Shown here in pieces: positions 29,023 to 38,118 of a DNA stretch of 64,000 nt; positions within the stretch are counted from its first letter, which is position 1; each line of letters begins with the position of its first letter. The DNA comes from UBA1672 sp964352665 (GTDB lineage: Bacteria; Pseudomonadota; Alphaproteobacteria; Micavibrionales; Micavibrionaceae): the NCBI GenBank assembly GCA_964352665.1, contig CAYGSJ010000002.1, positions 203,989 through 267,988 on the forward strand, in the 5' to 3' direction. The notes under the pieces are model-generated. The model had not been told where the DNA came from, searched no databases, and saw nothing but the letters and a program-made list of their open reading frames with translations. The translations under genes were made by a program, and so were the position numbers.

Positions 29023-30135
29023 ATGACTTTAACAAAGAAATTATTTCTGCTTCTAACCGAGCCCAGACTTCTGCACTACGTGCTTCCTATGATTATGATT
29101 TATTTAATAGTCGGCACAATATCGCAGAAATATTTAGGACTTTATAAAGCGACCAGACTTTTTTTCTCGGATATTATTTTATGGGTCCACCCTGTCATAC
29201 CGCTTCCGGGTATGCCTATTCTTCTGGGATTAGTGTTTCTCAATCTTGCCTTTAAGCTCATATTCAAAAGCCCATGGAGTAAAACGAATAGCGGCATCAT
29301 TATTACCCATATTGGTGTGATGGTACTTTTACTTGGCGGGCTTTTTACTGCTGTATTCAGTCGTGAAGGCTACATTGCCTTGGGTGTGGGTGAGTCCAAA
29401 CACGTCATTTCAGATTACCATAGCCGGGAATTTCTTATCACAGATGAAGCAGGAAAAACCGTTTATGCGATTGATCATAAAGAACTGGGGGAAAAAGGTA
29501 TCATAAAGCCCATCGGGGATGCCTTAAGTATAAAAATTCTCGAGCATTGCGAAAACTGTGACATCACATCGAGACAAAATAGTACGGACCAGTATCAGGG
29601 AATGGCGCAACATATGCAGATCATCCCGAAAGCATCAAACAGCAACGATGAAGATAATATGGCAGGCCTTACCTTTGAAATTGAGGGTAACGACAATATC
29701 GGTATTTATACTATCCTTGAGGATGTGCCCCAATACCCCGAAATATCAATTGGCCAGAAAAAGTACAAATTTTCTTTAATGCGACAACAAAGAAAAATGC
29801 CCTTTTCTATCAGGTTGGTTGATCTTCAAAAACAATCCTACCCTGGCACGGACCTTGCGAAATCCTATGAGTCAAAAGTTTTAATCGAGGATGACGGCAT
29901 GGTGTGGGAAGCGGCAATCTCGATGAATGATCCGTTACGCTATAAAGGATACACTTTTTTTCAATCATCCTTTCTTGAAACACCGCAAGGCAACATATCG
30001 GTATTGGCCGCGGTTCAGAATGCAGGAAGATCTTTTCCTTATATTTCCGGACTGATTTTATGTTTGGGAATTCTGATGCATATGTCTATTCGTCAAAACC
30101 GTTCTGCAGGGGTAAGAAAAAATGCGAAGGTTTAG
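29023..30135 (+). CDS. ResB/CcsB-like cytochrome c biogenesis protein
   Basis: Part of System II (Ccs) cytochrome c maturation, in which ResB/CcsB and CcsA move heme across the membrane and attach it to apocytochrome. The 370 residues have spans near 17-35, 60-77 and 92-110, then a large periplasmic domain of about 200 residues, and a last span near 340-357. The SGIIITHIGVMVLLLGGL and DPLRYKGYTFFQSSF segments match ResB patterns. It overlaps the next gene (CcsA-like) by 14 bases, so the two are coupled. ResB proteins are poorly conserved, and the call is supported by context. Confidence 0.82.
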   Translation: MTLTKKLFLLLTEPRLLHYVLPMIMIYLIVGTISQKYLGLYKATRLFFSDIILWVHPVIPLPGMPILLGLVFLNLAFKLIFKSPWSKTNSGIIITHIGVMVLLLGGLFTAVFSREGYIALGVGESKHVISDYHSREFLITDEAGKTVYAIDHKELGEKGIIKPIGDALSIKILEHCENCDITSRQNSTDQYQGMAQHMQIIPKASNSNDEDNMAGLTFEIEGNDNIGIYTILEDVPQYPEISIGQKKYKFSLMRQQRKMPFSIRLVDLQKQSYPGTDLAKSYESKVLIEDDGMVWEAAISMNDPLRYKGYTFFQSSFLETPQGNISVLAAVQNAGRSFPYISGLILCLGILMHMSIRQNRSAGVRKNAKV

Positions 30136-31969
30136 CGTGTTATCACTGCTCATGCTTCTCATCAGCATATTACCGCTGCATAGCCTTCACGCAGCAGCGC
30201 CAGACAGCGCGCCCACTACACTCCATCTGGCCCACATGCCAATCCTCCATGAAGGGCGTATAAAACCATTAGATAGCTTTGCCCGTGATGTTTTAAAAAC
30301 GGTATCCGGTCAGGAAAAAAATGCAATGGCATGGATGACGGAAGCTCTATTTGATCCTGCCCGATCAGAGATACGCCCTATTATAAGGGTTAGAGATCCT
30401 AATCTTCTGCATATTCTAAAATTAGAGCCCCGTAAATCCAGGCTGTATTCCTATGTTGAAATATCAAAAGCCCTTAGCCCCAAGCAAGCCTTGATACTGG
30501 ATATTGCCCAAAGAAACGAGCAAGACTGGTCTTCAGAGCAAAAAAAACTGATCACGCTTCAGAAAAACATGATCCTTCTACGTGATCTTTATAGCAGTCT
30601 ATCGCTTTTTTTGCCTCTATCCGAAACCATTCCCGATACGGCGCCGGACTCATTAAAGCCCTTCGCCTCACAACAAATTACCTATGAAAGCAGCCTTGTT
30701 TTCCGGGCTCAGCTCGAAGACATATTGGAAGAGATATATTCGAAACGAGGACAAAAAATTGAAGAGTATTCAGAGCAAGAACGCAGTCTGGTTCAAATTG
30801 CCTTTTCGCTGGATATGTTGTCGGAAAATGCAAAAGAAGCCGACATTTTCAAAGTGGTTTTAGACAACGATAACTGGATGACACCCTGGCAAGCCCTGAA
30901 CGATAGCGATGTAAAGAGAGAAAAAAACAATGGCTGGAAAACTCTGGCCTATGCCTATCACTCAGGACAAAATAATATCTGGAACGAAACCACGCAAAAA
31001 ATGGTTCAGATCGCCTATAACAAGCAACCTATCAGGGCTTTGGCTTTAAAAACAGAATATTATTACAATTTGTTCTCCCCATTCAAAATCAGCTTTTCCT
31101 TTTGTTTTCTTGGGCTTGTTGCTTTGGTGGCGTCTTTGTTTTTTAAACGGGCCATCGTAGAAAAAATTGCAACCAGTTCGCTGGCTCTGGCTTTTATGGC
31201 ACAGAGTGCAGGCATTTTATCACGCATCTATATTCTTGATCGCCCCCCCGTCAGTACTTTGTACGAGACAACGCTGTTTGTTAATCTGATCGTTATATTT
31301 TATGCGCTCCTGGCCTTTTCCAAACACAAGACGAAGCTTTGGCTCTGGTGCGGATTGGGACTTGGCATCCTGATTGGTATCCTTGGCTCTGCCCATGATG
31401 GAACTGGCGATAATTTTCTTGTTCTTACGGCTGTATTAAATACAAATTTCTGGTTGAGCACCCATGTTCTTACGATAACGTCAGGCTATGCCTTGTGTAC
31501 TGTGGCAAGCCTATTGGCGCACTATGTTCTTCTTAATATGATATACAAGAAGCAGAGCTTTCCTGATTTCGACCTCTTCAGGCACGTCATGACAGCCTCC
31601 CTTCTTGCACTTTTTTTGATGACGACAGGCACAATTCTTGGCGGCATATGGGCCGATCAATCCTGGGGAAGATTTTGGGGATGGGACCCGAAAGAAAACG
31701 GCGCTTTGCTTATTGTTTTCTGGCTGTTATGGCTGTTACACGGGCAGATCAGTGCCCAACTGAAAAAAGTTGAGGTTTTATACGGGCTGTCTTTTTTGTC
31801 TGTCATCCTTGCCCTGTCGTGGTTTGGCGTAAATATGCTGGGTGTTGGCTTGCATTCCTATGGATTCAGCGACCAAGCCCTTTGGTCACTCGCCAGCCTT
31901 ATAACAGGAGAATTAGTGTTCTTGGCATTTTGCTTTTTGAAGTTGAAGGGTTTATTCAAAGATGCATAA
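30122..31969 (+). CDS. ccsA: CcsA-like cytochrome c biogenesis protein with large N-terminal domain
   Basis: Heme-handling membrane subunit of System II. A signal-like segment (1-25) is followed by a soluble domain of about 300 residues beginning with HEGRIKPLDSFARDVLKTVSG. About eight membrane spans cover about 325-610. The core shows RPPVSTLYETTLFVN, a periplasmic histidine in LSTHVLTITSG, the tryptophan-rich heme motif WGRFWGWDPKENGALL, and GVGLHSYGF with another conserved histidine. At 615 residues it is much longer than plain CcsA (about 320); the GRIKPLDS-type N-terminal domain is, from memory, typical of Bacteroidetes- or Planctomycetes-like proteins. The stop overlaps the thioredoxin gene by eight bases. 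Confidence 0.9.
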   Translation: MRRFSVLSLLMLLISILPLHSLHAAAPDSAPTTLHLAHMPILHEGRIKPLDSFARDVLKTVSGQEKNAMAWMTEALFDPARSEIRPIIRVRDPNLLHILKLEPRKSRLYSYVEISKALSPKQALILDIAQRNEQDWSSEQKKLITLQKNMILLRDLYSSLSLFLPLSETIPDTAPDSLKPFASQQITYESSLVFRAQLEDILEEIYSKRGQKIEEYSEQERSLVQIAFSLDMLSENAKEADIFKVVLDNDNWMTPWQALNDSDVKREKNNGWKTLAYAYHSGQNNIWNETTQKMVQIAYNKQPIRALALKTEYYYNLFSPFKISFSFCFLGLVALVASLFFKRAIVEKIATSSLALAFMAQSAGILSRIYILDRPPVSTLYETTLFVNLIVIFYALLAFSKHKTKLWLWCGLGLGILIGILGSAHDGTGDNFLVLTAVLNTNFWLSTHVLTITSGYALCTVASLLAHYVLLNMIYKKQSFPDFDLFRHVMTASLLALFLMTTGTILGGIWADQSWGRFWGWDPKENGALLIVFWLLWLLHGQISAQLKKVEVLYGLSFLSVILALSWFGVNMLGVGLHSYGFSDQALWSLASLITGELVFLAFCFLKLKGLFKDA

Positions 31970-32525
31970 GTCACAAATCATAATCGCCATCTTTTTGTTA
32001 TGCGCACTGTTCTCGATATGGGATATATGGGGGCCGCCGAATGCCACTCTTTTCGAGGAAGAATACATAGCTGCTCCTGCTCATCTGGACCTTGCGCCGG
32101 ACGCCAGGTTTCTGGATCTCGAAAACAGGTCCCGCGCCCTATACGATTTCAAGGGAAAAAACATTATAGTAAATTTCTGGGCGACATGGTGCACGCCCTG
32201 TATCATAGAAATTCCCGACTTAATAAAACTTGCATCGGACCACAAAGAGGATGTGGTTTTTATTGCACTTTCTGTCGATCAAAATGCCGAAGATGTTATT
32301 GACTTCATTAAGCATATTTCTGATGAGAATGAATTAAGTCCTGATCATGAAAATATTATTTTCGGAATGGATACCGATAAATCAATTTCTGAAAATCTTT
32401 TTGGCACGTTCAAATATCCAGAGACCTATATTATCGGTCGGGATATGCTTATAAAAAAGAGAATACAGGGTTTAACCGATTGGCACAGCGAAGAAATAAA
32501 AGCGCTTATAACGGAAGAAAACTAG
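31962..32525 (+). CDS. TlpA/ResA-like thioredoxin, membrane-anchored
   Basis: Periplasmic thiol-disulfide oxidoreductase, probably keeping the CxxCH cysteines of apocytochrome c reduced for System II. An N-terminal anchor at about residues 4-22 precedes a thioredoxin fold with the active site NFWATWCTPCIIEIP near 70-84. The cis-proline region is in FKYPETYIIG. 187 residues is normal. The gene overlaps the CcsA-like gene, giving a three-gene operon. The 3' end overlaps the convergent secreted-protein gene by four bases. Confidence 0.9.
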   Translation: MHKSQIIIAIFLLCALFSIWDIWGPPNATLFEEEYIAAPAHLDLAPDARFLDLENRSRALYDFKGKNIIVNFWATWCTPCIIEIPDLIKLASDHKEDVVFIALSVDQNAEDVIDFIKHISDENELSPDHENIIFGMDTDKSISENLFGTFKYPETYIIGRDMLIKKRIQGLTDWHSEEIKALITEEN

Positions 32526-33160
32526 TAATAACAAACAACGCCGAATGTGGCCGCCAACATAACGGCATCCTCGTATGAGCCCTCTTCGGCCGCAGTGTAA
32601 AGCTTTGCAATCATATATAGCATTGGATCGGGAACGCCCTCAAAGGATGTCCAGTCATAAGTCGGACTTTCCCTTTGGTATTTATCCATGAGTCTATTAA
32701 CGTCTTTTCTTTTCTTGATGCTATCCAGGGTCTCAAGAAGAGCCTTATTCAGCTTGGTGCAACCGTTATGTTGAAGCGCCATATCCATTTCACGTTTATG
32801 GTCTTTATTTGGTGGTGCGGCAGCAACACATTGGTTGTATTCCTGCATATTATCGATAACGGCCTTCTCGATGCCTTTTTCTCTAATATTTTTATAGTGG
32901 CTTTCAAGAATTGGCTGGATAATTTTCATATCGGTAAACTCCGATACTGCAAGCCCCTCTTTGTACGTCTGTAGCGCCGCCACAAACATCGCGGCTTTTC
33001 TACCGCATCCTTTTTTATCGTTGGAATAAGCGTGCTTCTCTACATCAAAAGGCACGAAAAGCTCCTCACCCTTTTTATTTTGTTGAGCAAAGGCGCTTTG
33101 AGGTGCCAGAGCAAGCTGTGAGGCCCAAAGCATTGCAGATAAAAGTAAAATTTTATGCAT
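32522..33160 (-). CDS. Secreted hypothetical protein
   Basis: A 212-residue product with a clear signal peptide (MHKILLLSAMLWASQLAL...) cleaved near residue 25 after SAFA. The start is placed at 33160 because the signal peptide begins there; the frame continues upstream to 33187. The mature part is helical and charged, with cysteines in KKGCGRKAAMF, YNQCVAA, HNGCTKL and the C-terminal VVCYY, so one or two disulfides are plausible. No family is recognised. It converges on the thioredoxin gene of the Ccs operon. Confidence 0.75.
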   Translation of the reverse strand: MHKILLLSAMLWASQLALAPQSAFAQQNKKGEELFVPFDVEKHAYSNDKKGCGRKAAMFVAALQTYKEGLAVSEFTDMKIIQPILESHYKNIREKGIEKAVIDNMQEYNQCVAAAPPNKDHKREMDMALQHNGCTKLNKALLETLDSIKKRKDVNRLMDKYQRESPTYDWTSFEGVPDPMLYMIAKLYTAAEEGSYEDAVMLAATFGVVCYY

Positions 33161-33214
33161 TACCGATAACATCCTAAAATTATACACCTAGTCTAAAGCA
33201 AAGGACAAGTTTCA

Positions 33215-34063
33215 TTATAAGGGAAGCTCGGCAAATTCAAAAAATTCGCTTGAGGCCGCAATAAAGTGGGGATTTAAAAAATTGGGATCAGCGCCGCCAT
33301 AAGAGAGGGGCTTTCCCTTTAAATCGCATATTTCGCCGCCGGCAGCCCTAAGAATTGCGTGCCCTGCCGCGGTATCCCATTCACAGGTTGGGCCAAAGCG
33401 AGGATAGACATCGGCTTTACCATTCGCGATAGCACAGATTTTAATAGAACTTGCCCTTCTGACAATTTTTTTGACCTTGAATTGCTCCAGCATTTTGTCA
33501 TGTAATGACGCGGTGCTGTGATAACTGCTCGACATCACAGTCAGGCCCTCAGCAGGCATTTTTCTTGCTCTGATATCTTTTTCTGTTTTGGAATCTTCAA
33601 AATATCTGAAGGATTTCATAGCACCTTCCTTATCTGAAAACCCTGCGTAAAGCTCGCCCTTTTCGGGCGCGTATATAACACCGAGAATTGGCTCGCCGTT
33701 ATGAATAAGGCCGATATTGACAGTAAAGTCCGGATCACCTTTAACAAATGCTTTTGTGCCATCCAGGGGATCGATAAGCCAAAAATACGCCTGCCCTTCC
33801 AGATCAGTTCTTCTCCCTGCAGAAAAAGATTCTTCTCCGATAACAGGAACATCCGGCAAGATCTCATAAAGCTTTTGCTCTATTAGTTCTTCTGCCTTTT
33901 TATCCGCTATTGTAACCGGCGACCCATCTTCTTTGGCGCCAAGCTCCAAATCATGCATGCCTTCAAAATATTCGAGCAAAAGCTCTCCCGCGTCCACTGC
34001 GACACGCTGGACGGTATTACAGAGTGCCGGCATATGGGATAACAGCTTAGGATGAGATGGCAT
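33215..34063 (-). CDS. cysQ: 3'(2'),5'-bisphosphate nucleotidase CysQ
   Basis: Magnesium-dependent, lithium-sensitive phosphatase of the inositol monophosphatase superfamily that removes PAP from sulfate assimilation. Motifs are GEESF (metal Glu), WLIDPLDGTKAFVKG, and CEWDTAAGHAILRAAGG near the C-terminus. The start is placed at 34063, overlapping the ugd end by 17 nt, and gives 282 residues; the frame extends to 34102 and another ATG is at 34033. It lies directly downstream of ugd on the same strand. Confidence 0.9.
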   Translation of the reverse strand: MPSHPKLLSHMPALCNTVQRVAVDAGELLLEYFEGMHDLELGAKEDGSPVTIADKKAEELIEQKLYEILPDVPVIGEESFSAGRRTDLEGQAYFWLIDPLDGTKAFVKGDPDFTVNIGLIHNGEPILGVIYAPEKGELYAGFSDKEGAMKSFRYFEDSKTEKDIRARKMPAEGLTVMSSSYHSTASLHDKMLEQFKVKKIVRRASSIKICAIANGKADVYPRFGPTCEWDTAAGHAILRAAGGEICDLKGKPLSYGGADPNFLNPHFIAASSEFFEFAELPL

Positions 34064-35393
34064 ATATTTTGCCCTTATCGGCCGAAACTTCGCCGCGCCC
34101 AACAGAAAGATAGTGAAATCCTTTGCCTTCCATTTCTTCTATTTTGTAAATGTTTCGCAAATCAACAATGACGTTGCCTTCCATTTCCTTTTGAATGCGA
34201 TCAAGATCCAGCGCTCTAAACTCGTTCCACTCTGTAATTATCGACAGCGCATCGACACCCTTTATCGCATCATAAGCATTATCGGCCCATGTCACATCGT
34301 CCAGCATCTTCTTTGCCGGCTCCATAGCTTCGGGATCATAGGCAGAAATCTCGGCGCCTGCCTGCTGTAATATCGGAATAATTGTAAGAGCAGGAGAATC
34401 GCGCATATCATCTGTGTTAGGCTTGAAAGAAACACCGAGAATCCCTATTTTTTTGCCGCGCACATCACCACCGCAGGCCGCAATAATTTTATCCGCCATG
34501 CGTGCCTTGCGATCTTCATTAACGGCAACAACGGCCTCGACAATCCTTTGAGGAGCACCGTATTTCTGACCGGCGCGTGTTAAGGCCACGGTATCTTTGG
34601 GGAAACATGACCCCCCATAGCCCGGGCCGGCGTGTAAAAACTTAGCCCCGATACGGCCATCAAGCCCTATTCCTTTTGCAACTTTCTGCACATCGGCACC
34701 GACCTGCTCACATAAATCGGCAATCTCATTGATAAATGTAATTTTAGTGGCAAGAAAGGCATTAGCCGCATATTTTATAACTTCTGCCGTTTCTCTGGAG
34801 GTAAAGAGTATCGGTGTCTCGTTGATAAAAAGCGGTCTGTAAATTTCCTTCATAACTTTTTTCGCACGATCGGAGGAAACACCAACGACCACTCTATCAG
34901 GGCGCATAAAATCGTCTATGGCAGCACCTTCACGCAAAAATTCAGGATTTGAAGAGACATCGAAATCAGCAGAAGGGGCCTCTTCCCTGATAATTCTTTC
35001 AACTTCTTTTCCTGTCCCTACAGGCACCGTGGATTTATTAACCACGACCGTGTATCCCTCGAGATTTTTAGCTATTTCTGCAGCAGCCTCATAAACATAG
35101 GATAGATCGGCATCGCGTCCGTAACGACGTGAGGGTGTACCGACCGCAATAAACACCGCTTCTGCTCCTGCAACCGCCTCTTCAATTTTTGTAGTAAAAC
35201 GGATGCGCCCTGCATCGATTTGTCTTTGAAGAAGTTGCTGTAAGCCGGGTTCATAAATCGGGATTTCCCCTTTTTTCAGACGCTCTATTTTATCTGCATC
35301 CTTATCCACACAGACGACCTCATGACCAAACTCTGCGAAACATGTTCCGGAAACAAGCCCTACATACCCTGTACCAACCATTCCAATATGCAT
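34047..35393 (-). CDS. ugd: UDP-glucose 6-dehydrogenase
   Basis: Oxidises UDP-glucose to UDP-glucuronate for surface polysaccharides, using NAD. The start is at 35393 (MHIGMVGTGYVGLVSG), with AGAGG seven bases upstream; the preceding 21 codons of open frame lack similarity. The NAD-binding domain begins at residue 1, NPEFLREGAAIDDF is near 155, the catalytic cysteine is in GPGYGGSCFPKDT near 255, and the C-terminal UDP-binding domain contains GILGVSFKPNTDDMRDSP. 448 residues is normal. Confidence 0.96.
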   Translation of the reverse strand: MHIGMVGTGYVGLVSGTCFAEFGHEVVCVDKDADKIERLKKGEIPIYEPGLQQLLQRQIDAGRIRFTTKIEEAVAGAEAVFIAVGTPSRRYGRDADLSYVYEAAAEIAKNLEGYTVVVNKSTVPVGTGKEVERIIREEAPSADFDVSSNPEFLREGAAIDDFMRPDRVVVGVSSDRAKKVMKEIYRPLFINETPILFTSRETAEVIKYAANAFLATKITFINEIADLCEQVGADVQKVAKGIGLDGRIGAKFLHAGPGYGGSCFPKDTVALTRAGQKYGAPQRIVEAVVAVNEDRKARMADKIIAACGGDVRGKKIGILGVSFKPNTDDMRDSPALTIIPILQQAGAEISAYDPEAMEPAKKMLDDVTWADNAYDAIKGVDALSIITEWNEFRALDLDRIQKEMEGNVIVDLRNIYKIEEMEGKGFHYLSVGRGEVSADKGKIYAISS

Positions 35394-35643
35394 AGATAAA
35401 ACCTCTCCAGAATTCCTGCTTAACCAATAGGGCGAAACTAAACGATTTTTAAGCACAATAAAAGCTTAGAAAACGTAGATTTCCTATTAAAAAACCCGAA
35501 TATTTCAATAAATCGCTCAAATCAAGCAAAAATCCTTAAAAACCATTGCCAAAGAAGGTATTTTTTTCATATGATCCGTTACGATGTTAAACATCCGTTA
35601 CCACGGTATCTATTTGCTAAACTTAAGAAGGTAAAAAATTCAG

Positions 35644-36432
35644 ATGACAAAAGATGACAAAACTGAGTCCAAGGGAAATGCGGCAGCGCCGAACAAAGGC
35701 CAGCTTCCTCTTTTTTATTCAAACCCAGTGCCTCTTGACGCAAAAAAACATGCAGCCCTGAGCCTAAAGAAAAATTTTGGCTTCCAGTTTACGCAAGGAA
35801 TAAATGCCGTGCCGGTTAACATGGTGGAAATGCCCCAGATATCAAGCCATTATCCTATTGCCTTCAGTCCGGATAATAACGCAACGCCGGTCGCTATTCT
35901 TGGTCTTCGTGATAATGAAAACTTATTTTTGGATGCCGAGAATAATTGGGATGTTAACTCTTATGTTCCGGCTTATATAAGGCGCTATCCTTTTATTTTT
36001 TCTGAAATTCCCAATAGCGAACAGCTTACCCTATGCATTGATTACACACCTGAAATAACCGAAGAAAACGGAGAGCAGCCGCTTTTCGAAAAAGACGGTA
36101 AGCCAAGCAAGCTCGCAGAGAAAGCACTGGATTTTTGTAAACACTATCATGGTGCCGCCACGCAGACGCTGGAATTCAGTCAGGCATTGGCCGCAAACGA
36201 TCTCCTCATTGAACGTGAAGCACAAATCAATGTGACCGGAAACAGACGAATCAACTTTTCGGGTTTCCGCATTATTGATGATAAGAAGCTTGCCGCGCTC
36301 GATGACAAGATTTTCCTTGAATGGAGAGAAAAGGGATGGCTTCCATTTATATATGCGCATCTTTTCTCCAGCGCTCAATGGCCCCGTCTTGGTAGAATGC
36401 TGAGCGAGCGATTAGAAAAAGAAGCTGCCTAG
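35644..36432 (+). CDS. SapC-family protein
   Basis: A 262-residue soluble protein matching the SapC family (first named in the Campylobacter S-layer locus; role unclear). Typical features are the N-terminal PLFYSNPVPLDAKKHAALSL, the HYPIAFSPDN segment, AYIRRYPFIFSE, and a C-terminal KLAALDDKIFLEWREKGWL. It has no signal peptide. It stands alone on the plus strand, 251 nt from the divergent ugd start, and no S-layer genes are visible, so a role in S-layer export cannot be inferred. Several alphaproteobacteria carry it. Confidence 0.85.
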   Translation: MTKDDKTESKGNAAAPNKGQLPLFYSNPVPLDAKKHAALSLKKNFGFQFTQGINAVPVNMVEMPQISSHYPIAFSPDNNATPVAILGLRDNENLFLDAENNWDVNSYVPAYIRRYPFIFSEIPNSEQLTLCIDYTPEITEENGEQPLFEKDGKPSKLAEKALDFCKHYHGAATQTLEFSQALAANDLLIEREAQINVTGNRRINFSGFRIIDDKKLAALDDKIFLEWREKGWLPFIYAHLFSSAQWPRLGRMLSERLEKEAA

Positions 36433-36594
36433 TTTCGAAACGCTTATCACCTAAAATAAAAGTTTCTATTTTATCAGCCACTTGATCGGAATTGTGGATA
36501 GAAGCCCTTTGTCCGTTGATGTTCCTTGAAGAGTCTAATTGCCACGTGATATTTAAGAATCAGTGTTTTTTTTCAAGGAGTGAGTTACATAGTC

Positions 36595-37203
36595 ATGGCG
36601 AAAGTAGGTGCACAAAGGGCAGCCGTCCTAACAGGGAAATCCAAATCCACGATACAGCGCGCTATGAATAGCGGCAAACTGTCATACGAGCTGGATCAAA
36701 ATCAACGACGCATTATTGATGTCTCCGAGTTAGAGCGTGTTTTTGGCATAAAGCAACAAAATGTAGAAGCATCCCCCAAACAAGATTCTTCCGACATCTC
36801 TGACATTGTTGAAAAGGAGCGCATGAAAATGCAGATCAAGATGCTGGAGCAACAACTGACAGCTGCGATAGAGCGTGTGGAAGATCTTAGGGATCAACGT
36901 GATAAATGGGAGAAGCAAGCCTCCCAGATGATGATCACAAGCCAGTACTCACAGAAACAGGCCGAAGAGCTTAGATCTCAAATCAAAGAGAGAGAAGAAA
37001 AAGCAAGACAGCGACGCTTACAAAATGCACAGATTCAGAATGCGCAATCAAAAAGCAAAGTGCCCGCCAAAAGAATCCCTCCTCCCTCGGGCCAAGAAGC
37101 GAGCAAACTTGACGAGAAGATGAAAAAGCTCAAAGCGCAAAATGAAAATGCAGTCGACTATTCAAGCTCGGTATTTCGTTTCTGGAAAAAAGCCAGAGGC
37201 TAG
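36595..37203 (+). CDS. HTH-domain coiled-coil protein
   Basis: About 202 residues. The N-terminal 50 read as a helix-turn-helix of the MerR/excisionase type (RAAVLTGKSKSTIQRAMNSG then a DVSELERVFG segment), similar to DNA-binding proteins of plasmid replication modules. From about residue 65 to 155 it is a long charged coiled coil (KMQIKMLEQQLTAAIERVED and following heptads), then a basic tail. The ATG at 36595 is preferred, but AAGGAG lies 14 bases upstream, a long spacing; an in-frame ATA at 36589 would be closer. No replication genes flank it. It may be a regulator or a DNA-tethering protein. Confidence 0.7.
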   Translation: MAKVGAQRAAVLTGKSKSTIQRAMNSGKLSYELDQNQRRIIDVSELERVFGIKQQNVEASPKQDSSDISDIVEKERMKMQIKMLEQQLTAAIERVEDLRDQRDKWEKQASQMMITSQYSQKQAEELRSQIKEREEKARQRRLQNAQIQNAQSKSKVPAKRIPPPSGQEASKLDEKMKKLKAQNENAVDYSSSVFRFWKKARG

Positions 37204-37293
37204 TCTTAAACTTCTCTTTGCAAACTTAGTCTGGAAAAGTGTTTCGGTTCAATGCTATTATAAATAGACTTTGAATTCAGAAGGGTCTCGTTT

Positions 37294-38118
37294 ATGCGTT
37301 TTGCTTATACTTACTTTTTGGTTTTATTTAGCCTTACCATTTTGTTCACTACTCATTCCTTGGCTCAGGAAGCGCCTCTTTCTGCGCCCCTTAAAAAAGC
37401 AGACCAAGCACAAGAATCAGATGGCTCTATAGCCACCACAAACGAGCCGAGCGTGACCGAAAAAAGCGTTTTCGAGACCGCAACAGATGCACAAATAGAA
37501 GAGGCACAGAGTTTTTATGATCGTTGCACCAGCAATGCGACCATGAACAGAGAAAAAGACTGTAAATGTGCGTCTGTTGCTTATCTGGAAACGCGCATGA
37601 AGCTAGGGGAAGAAGCAACAGCTGAAGATATTATGGCGCAAAATGTCGATACCTGTTTAACAAACCCTGAAGAATCCGCAGCAGGCAACGCAACCGATCT
37701 TTCAGAAGTAACAGGTGAGCAAATACAAGAGAGCCAGGCTGTGTATGAACATTGCAAGGCATCAACAAAATTAAGTCGCGAATATGATTGTGAATGTTTT
37801 GCTGCTGAATTTTTAGATAAAAGACTAGAGCTTGGTCCATTACCAAGCTGGGATTATATTTTCTTGAGCCTTAAAAATGATTGTAGAAATATTGTCGCGA
37901 CAACTGGCTATGAATATTCCAGATGCATGGCCCGTTTTGGGAATACGCCTCCGGAAGGTGTTGAGCCTATTGACTTTTGTGAATGCTATGCACGGAGATG
38001 GGCGGACCTTTTAGAATCTTTCAAAGGAAATGTTAACAACAGGGTCAAAAGCACCTTCCGCAGCCGTGCCCGCGGCTATTGCGGCAACCCCGAAGTCTAT
38101 AATAACAAGCCAAATTAA
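37294..38118 (+). CDS. Secreted protein with three four-cysteine modules
   Basis: 274 residues with a signal peptide cleaved near residue 24 (HSLA/QEAP). After an acidic linker come three tandem modules of about 50-60 residues. The first two fit Q-x2-Y-x2-C-x9/10-DC-x-C-x9-R-x-x-LG...C, with YDRC...DCKC...DTC and YEHC...DCEC...NDC; the third is diverged (YSRC...FCEC...GYC). Each module has four cysteines, probably two disulfides. AAGGG lies eight bases before the start. No known domain is recognised. It converges with the acyl-CoA dehydrogenase gene, overlapping stops. A periplasmic or surface role is inferred from the signal and cysteines only. Confidence 0.75.
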   Translation: MRFAYTYFLVLFSLTILFTTHSLAQEAPLSAPLKKADQAQESDGSIATTNEPSVTEKSVFETATDAQIEEAQSFYDRCTSNATMNREKDCKCASVAYLETRMKLGEEATAEDIMAQNVDTCLTNPEESAAGNATDLSEVTGEQIQESQAVYEHCKASTKLSREYDCECFAAEFLDKRLELGPLPSWDYIFLSLKNDCRNIVATTGYEYSRCMARFGNTPPEGVEPIDFCECYARRWADLLESFKGNVNNRVKSTFRSRARGYCGNPEVYNNKPN

